A stretch of 64,000 bases of DNA from positions 1 through 64,000 of the forward strand of contig NZ_SCML01000029.1 in assembly GCF_005503365.1 (NCBI RefSeq). Reading direction: 5' to 3'. The first letter of the stretch is position 1; each line of letters starts with the position of its first letter. The notes under the pieces are model-generated. The model made no database searches. It was not told where the DNA came from and worked only from the letters and a program-made list of their open reading frames with translations. Source of the stretch: Hydrogenophaga sp. 2FB (GTDB lineage Bacteria > Pseudomonadota > Gammaproteobacteria > Burkholderiales > Burkholderiaceae_C). A program made the translations under genes and the position numbers. Shown here piece after piece: positions 60,528-64,000 of this stretch.

Positions 60528-62863
60528 GCGCCACCCGTGTCGCCCCGTGGTCGCAGCGGGTCCCGCCGATGGACCCCGAACGCAGGCGCCTGTCGTGGGC
60601 GCTGCTCTTCTCGGCGGCGTTCCATGCGCTGCTGATGAGCCTGGTGCTGAGCGGGCAAGGCAGCGGCGTGCCGGGCTTTTCGTGGCCTTGGCAGGAGCGG
60701 CGCGGCGAGTTGCCCGCGTTGCCCGCACTGAACGTGGTGCTGCAGCCCGCGCCGATCGCGGCCGCCGAGCCGGCCGGTGCACCGCCGGCGCCAACGCCCC
60801 CATCCGCACGCGCCCAGCCGACGGCGGGTGGCGGCAGGGCAGGGCCGCCATCGGCGGCGCCAAGGGCTTCTGCGGCGCCTGCCGCGAACCGGGCCAGCAA
60901 GCCGCCTCCACCGGCCGCGACCGTGCGCGAAGCGCCTGCCGCACCACCCGTGGCCACGGTGAAGGCACCGCCGGCCGTGGCGCCCGTCCCGTCGGTGGTC
61001 AGAAAACGCGTCGCGCCTCCCGTGCCTGTGCCGACACCCGCGCCCGCGCCAGAGACCTTCGCTGCCGCTGCCGCGCCTATCGCCCCGAACGTGGCGGCGC
61101 CCCTGCCGCCTTCCGAAGCAGCCATGGAACAGATCCGGCGGGACCAGCAGGCGCAAGCCGCCGAGCGGTTGCTGCGAGAGACACTGGCCCTGCAAGCGGC
61201 GCAACGGGCGGCGGAGCAGGCCGTGCAACGAGAGGCCGAGCAGGCGAGACAGGCTGCGGCGCAGGCCGCGCAACAAGCAGCCCGGCGGGCGGCCGAACAG
61301 CGCCTGGAGGATGCGCAGCGGCTGGCGGCGGCTCAGGCCATCGAGGCCGAGCGCGAGAACGCGGCCCAGCAAGCGGCGCAGGCCGCGCGCGCCGAGATCG
61401 CGCGGCTGGAAGTCGAGCGCCAGGGGGCCGCGCAGCGCGCCGCCGCGCAACAGGAGGCCGAGTTGCAGGAAGCCGCGCGTCGCGAAGCCGCACAGGCAGA
61501 CATGCGCCGGGCGGAACTCGAGCGCCAGGCGGCGGCGCAGAAAGCGCAAGCACAACAGGAAGCCGAACGCCAAGCCACGGCGCGGCAGGAAGCGGCGCGG
61601 TTGGAGGCCGAGCAGCAGGCCGCCACGCAACAGACAGCTGCCCGACAAGCCGCGGCGCAACAGGAAGCTGCGCGTGCCGAAGCGGCCCGGCTGGAGGCTG
61701 AACGCCAGGCTGCGGTGCAACAGACCGCGGCACAACTGGAAGCCGCGCGTGCCGAAGCCGCACGGCTGGAGGCCGAGCGCCAAGCTGCCGTGCAACAGGC
61801 CGTGGCACAACAGGAAGCGGCCCGGCAAGCCGCGGAACGACTGGAAGCTGCGCGTGCCGAAGCCACGCGACTGGAGGCCCAGCGCCAGGCCGCCGCACAA
61901 CAGCAAGCAGCACGTGCCGAGGCGGTGCAACTGGAGGTTGAGCGTCTGGCCGCAGCGCAGCTGGAAGCCGCGAGGCAAGCCGCGGAACGGCTGGAGGCGG
62001 TGCGCGCGGAAGCGGCGCGCCAGGAGGCCGAGCGTCAAGCGGCAGCGCAACAGGCCGCAGCGCAGCAGGCGGCGCAGGAAGCCGAACGGCAAGCAGCGGC
62101 ACAGCAGGCCGCCGCGGCCGAACGTGCCGAAGCGGTGCGTCAGGACGGCGAACGGCAGGCCGCAGCTGCGCGCGCCGACGCCGCACGCCAGGAGGGCGAG
62201 CGCCAGGCCGCGGCGCAACAAGCCGCCGATCAACAAGCCGCCTCGGGCCGCGCCGAAGCAGCGCGTCGGGAAGGTGCGCTACAGGCCGGAGCACCACAAG
62301 CCGGCGCACCTCAGGCCGGCACCTCGGAGGCCGTTCGGCCCAACGCGGCCGGTACCGAGGCGGACCGGCGCGAAGCCGAGCGCCTGGCCTACGAAGCCGT
62401 GCGCGAAGAACGCCTGCGCGCGATCGGGCGGCAACTGAACGAAGAGGCCGATCGGCGCCGGGAGGCCGAGGCCGCGGCGGCCGCGCGCGACACGCCGCAG
62501 TACTGGCAGACCCTGCGTCGGGGCCGCATCTTTGGCTACACCGATGCCAGCGAAGAACTCGTGCGTTACGCCCAGACCTTTGCCCGCAAGGTCCAGCAGA
62601 ACATGACCTTCGAACTGGTGCGCGAAGCCGCGAAACAGCGGCACCAGAACCCGGTGGTGACCGTGTCCATCCGGGCCGACGGCACGGTCGAATCGGTGCG
62701 GTTCGTGGTGCCCAGCGGTGTGTCCGAGATCGACGAAGCCATTCGCGAGATCGTGCGCAGCCAGGCCAACTACCCGGCGTTTTCACCCGCCCTGGCGCGC
62801 GAGTTCGACGTCGTCGAAATCCGCCGCACCTGGAGTTTCGACACCTCCATCCGCCTGCATTGA
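60524..62863 (+). CDS. TolA/TonB-like envelope protein with a very long Ala/Gln/Glu-rich repeat
   Basis: A 779-residue protein. One membrane anchor near residues 23-45 (LSWALLFSAAFHALLMSLVL), a Pro/Ala-rich stretch to about residue 190, then about 400 residues of imperfect repeats of the type AARAEAARLEAERQAAVQQ forming a long helix or coiled coil, then a globular C-terminus like TonB (VTVSIRADGTVESVRFVVPSG to YPAFSPALAREFDVVEI). The layout parallels TolA domains I-II-III, spanning the periplasm. Start is GTG 60524 (overlapping the AraC stop) or ATG 60569. No tolQR or exbBD nearby. Confidence 0.8.
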   Translation: MSATRVAPWSQRVPPMDPERRRLSWALLFSAAFHALLMSLVLSGQGSGVPGFSWPWQERRGELPALPALNVVLQPAPIAAAEPAGAPPAPTPPSARAQPTAGGGRAGPPSAAPRASAAPAANRASKPPPPAATVREAPAAPPVATVKAPPAVAPVPSVVRKRVAPPVPVPTPAPAPETFAAAAAPIAPNVAAPLPPSEAAMEQIRRDQQAQAAERLLRETLALQAAQRAAEQAVQREAEQARQAAAQAAQQAARRAAEQRLEDAQRLAAAQAIEAERENAAQQAAQAARAEIARLEVERQGAAQRAAAQQEAELQEAARREAAQADMRRAELERQAAAQKAQAQQEAERQATARQEAARLEAEQQAATQQTAARQAAAQQEAARAEAARLEAERQAAVQQTAAQLEAARAEAARLEAERQAAVQQAVAQQEAARQAAERLEAARAEATRLEAQRQAAAQQQAARAEAVQLEVERLAAAQLEAARQAAERLEAVRAEAARQEAERQAAAQQAAAQQAAQEAERQAAAQQAAAAERAEAVRQDGERQAAAARADAARQEGERQAAAQQAADQQAASGRAEAARREGALQAGAPQAGAPQAGTSEAVRPNAAGTEADRREAERLAYEAVREERLRAIGRQLNEEADRRREAEAAAAARDTPQYWQTLRRGRIFGYTDASEELVRYAQTFARKVQQNMTFELVREAAKQRHQNPVVTVSIRADGTVESVRFVVPSGVSEIDEAIREIVRSQANYPAFSPALAREFDVVEIRRTWSFDTSIRLH

Positions 62864-62878
62864 CCCTTGAACCGTTGC

Positions 62879-64000
62879 ATGAACCCGACCGATCCCACCG
62901 AACAAGCCAAGGCCCTGTTTTTCGAAGGCAACGCCCTCTTCGAAGCCCACCAGCTGGAAGACGCCCTCCAGCGCTACCAGGCCGCGCTCGCGCTGGTGCC
63001 CGGGCGCCCCTCCATCCTGGCCAACCTGGGCGTGACGCAGTGCCGCCTGGGCCAGTGGGCCGACGCCGTGGCCACGCTGCGGCAGGCCACCCAGGCCGAC
63101 CCGACGAACCGCGACGCCTGGGTGGCGCTCGGGCTCTCGCACGAGGCGCTGTCGCAGTGGACCGACGCGGTGCAGGCGCTGCGGCAAGGCCTTCGCCTGG
63201 GCGTGTCCACGGCCCAGCTGTGGCTCTCGCTCGCCATGTGCCTGCTGCACCTGGAGCAGCCCGCCGAAGCGCTGGACGCGCTCGACCGCGCGCTGGCGCT
63301 CGAACCCACCCTGGTCGAGGCCTGGAGCCAGCGCGGCAACCTGTTGCGCGAGATGGGGCGCAACGCCGAAGCCGCGCGCTGTTTCGAACAGGCCCTTGCG
63401 CACGGCGGTGAAGAGACGCTGCACCGCTTTTACCTGGCGTCGGTGCGTGGCGAGCCAGCGGTCCCGCCCGAGCCGCCGCGCGGGTATGTGGAAGCGCTGT
63501 TCGATGACTACGCCGACGACTTCCAGTCCCATCTGCTCGAGCACCTGAAATACCAGGCCCACCGCACGCTGCTCGCGCCCGTGCTTGGCACGGGTGAGCG
63601 CTACGGGCTGGTGCTCGATCTCGGTTGCGGCACCGGCCTGTGCGGCCAGCTCATCCGCCCGCAGGCCGAAGCGGTGGACGGTGTGGACCTCGCACAGGCC
63701 ATGGTCGAACAGGCGCGCGCCAGTGGTGCGTACCGCCAGGTCGTGCACGGCGATCTGCTGGGCTTTCTGCAGGCGCACACCGAACCGGTCGACCTCGTCA
63801 TCGCGGCCGACGTGTTCATTTACGTGGGCGCCCTCGACGCGGTGTTCGCCGCCGTGCGCCAGCGCCTCAAGCCCGGCGGCTGCTTTGCCTTCTCGGTCGA
63901 ACTCGCCAGCGGCGAACCCGGCCTGCAGCTGCGCACCAGCCTGCGCTACGCCCACACGCCCGGCTATGTGGAGCAACTCGCGCAGGCCCAGGGCTTTCGC
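62879..64000 (+). CDS. TPR-methyltransferase fusion (partial at window end)
   Basis: An open frame from ATG 62879 to the edge, at least 374 residues. Residues 8-175: about five tetratricopeptide repeats (ALFFEGNALFEAHQLEDALQRYQAAL, NRDAWVALGLSHEALSQWTDAV, AEALDALDRALALEPTLVEA). Then YVEALFDDYADDFQSHLLEHLKYQ and an S-adenosylmethionine methyltransferase domain with VLDLGCGTGLCGQ, VDGVDLAQAMVEQAR and DLVIAADVFIYVGALD. This architecture is known in predicted protein or lipid methyltransferases. It starts 16 bases after the TolA-like gene and may be co-transcribed. Confidence 0.88.
   Translation, partial: MNPTDPTEQAKALFFEGNALFEAHQLEDALQRYQAALALVPGRPSILANLGVTQCRLGQWADAVATLRQATQADPTNRDAWVALGLSHEALSQWTDAVQALRQGLRLGVSTAQLWLSLAMCLLHLEQPAEALDALDRALALEPTLVEAWSQRGNLLREMGRNAEAARCFEQALAHGGEETLHRFYLASVRGEPAVPPEPPRGYVEALFDDYADDFQSHLLEHLKYQAHRTLLAPVLGTGERYGLVLDLGCGTGLCGQLIRPQAEAVDGVDLAQAMVEQARASGAYRQVVHGDLLGFLQAHTEPVDLVIAADVFIYVGALDAVFAAVRQRLKPGGCFAFSVELASGEPGLQLRTSLRYAHTPGYVEQLAQAQGFR

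Noticed and set aside
61077..62786. Leu/Arg/Pro-rich frames inside the TolA-like repeat
   Set aside because: Repetitive DNA opens several frames; only the sense frame has an anchor and TonB-like end.

Overview
The window looks like a chromosomal segment of a GC-rich betaproteobacterium of the order Burkholderiales, most likely family Comamonadaceae (Hydrogenophaga-like). This is inferred from two Bug-type tricarboxylate binding proteins, a TRAP transporter, several acyl-CoA gene sets, phasin and polyhydroxyalkanoate (PHA) proteins, SlmA near argB, and the style of the intergenic palindromic repeats. No rRNA, tRNA or CRISPR array was seen.

Layout. 1-1.6 kb: the 3' end of an ISL3-type transposase, then a beta-helix lipoprotein. 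1.6-5.9 kb: icmF (fused isobutyryl-CoA mutase) with a PPK2 polyphosphate kinase behind a perfect palindrome. 6.0-9.8 kb: a DctPQM TRAP transporter whose large subunit carries an unusual repeat-bearing insertion. 10-11.1 kb: persulfide dioxygenase-rhodanese. 11.2-15.6 kb: a complete alpha-hydroxyketone quorum-sensing locus (CqsA/LqsA/JqsA-type synthase, CqsS-like kinase, stand-alone receiver protein) next to an orphan LuxR-type regulator, with lux-box-like palindromes before the synthase and inside the luxR start. 15.6-30 kb: coaX, then storage-lipid genes (WS/DGAT, acyl-CoA-binding protein, PHA-system protein, phasin, two-domain fatty acyl-CoA reductase) interspersed with a molybdopterin oxidoreductase, peptidases, a patatin and TetR. 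30-34 kb: argB, a TctDE-like two-component system and slmA. 34-42.7 kb: a TetR-controlled beta-oxidation cluster (acyl-CoA dehydrogenase, DUF2147, FadB-like, thiolase, thioesterase) interrupted by a DUF559 endonuclease gene bounded by inverted REP-like repeats. 42.7-46.7 kb: a PlpD-like type Vd patatin autotransporter, a crotonase, and an AadA-like nucleotidyltransferase. 46.8-53.2 kb: an aromatic catabolic operon (flavin hydroxylase, FAH hydrolase, VOC dioxygenase, ACMSD-like amidohydrolase, Bug protein) with a divergent LysR. 53.2-54.7 kb: a frameshifted leucine-rich-repeat gene. 54.8-60.5 kb: GlcG, Bug and a remarkable single-chain ThDP decarboxylase-aldehyde dehydrogenase, with a divergent AraC regulator. 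60.5-64 kb: a TolA/TonB-like protein with a long Ala/Gln/Glu repeat, and a TPR-methyltransferase running off the end.

How the parts connect (inference). FAR plus WS/DGAT plus ACBP would let the cell make wax esters beside PHA, and the fad cluster would break fatty acids down. The aromatic operon and the 2-oxo-acid operon feed central metabolism. The quorum-sensing locus is the best candidate for a little-described system, because it appears to wire alpha-hydroxyketone signalling to a LuxR-type regulator.
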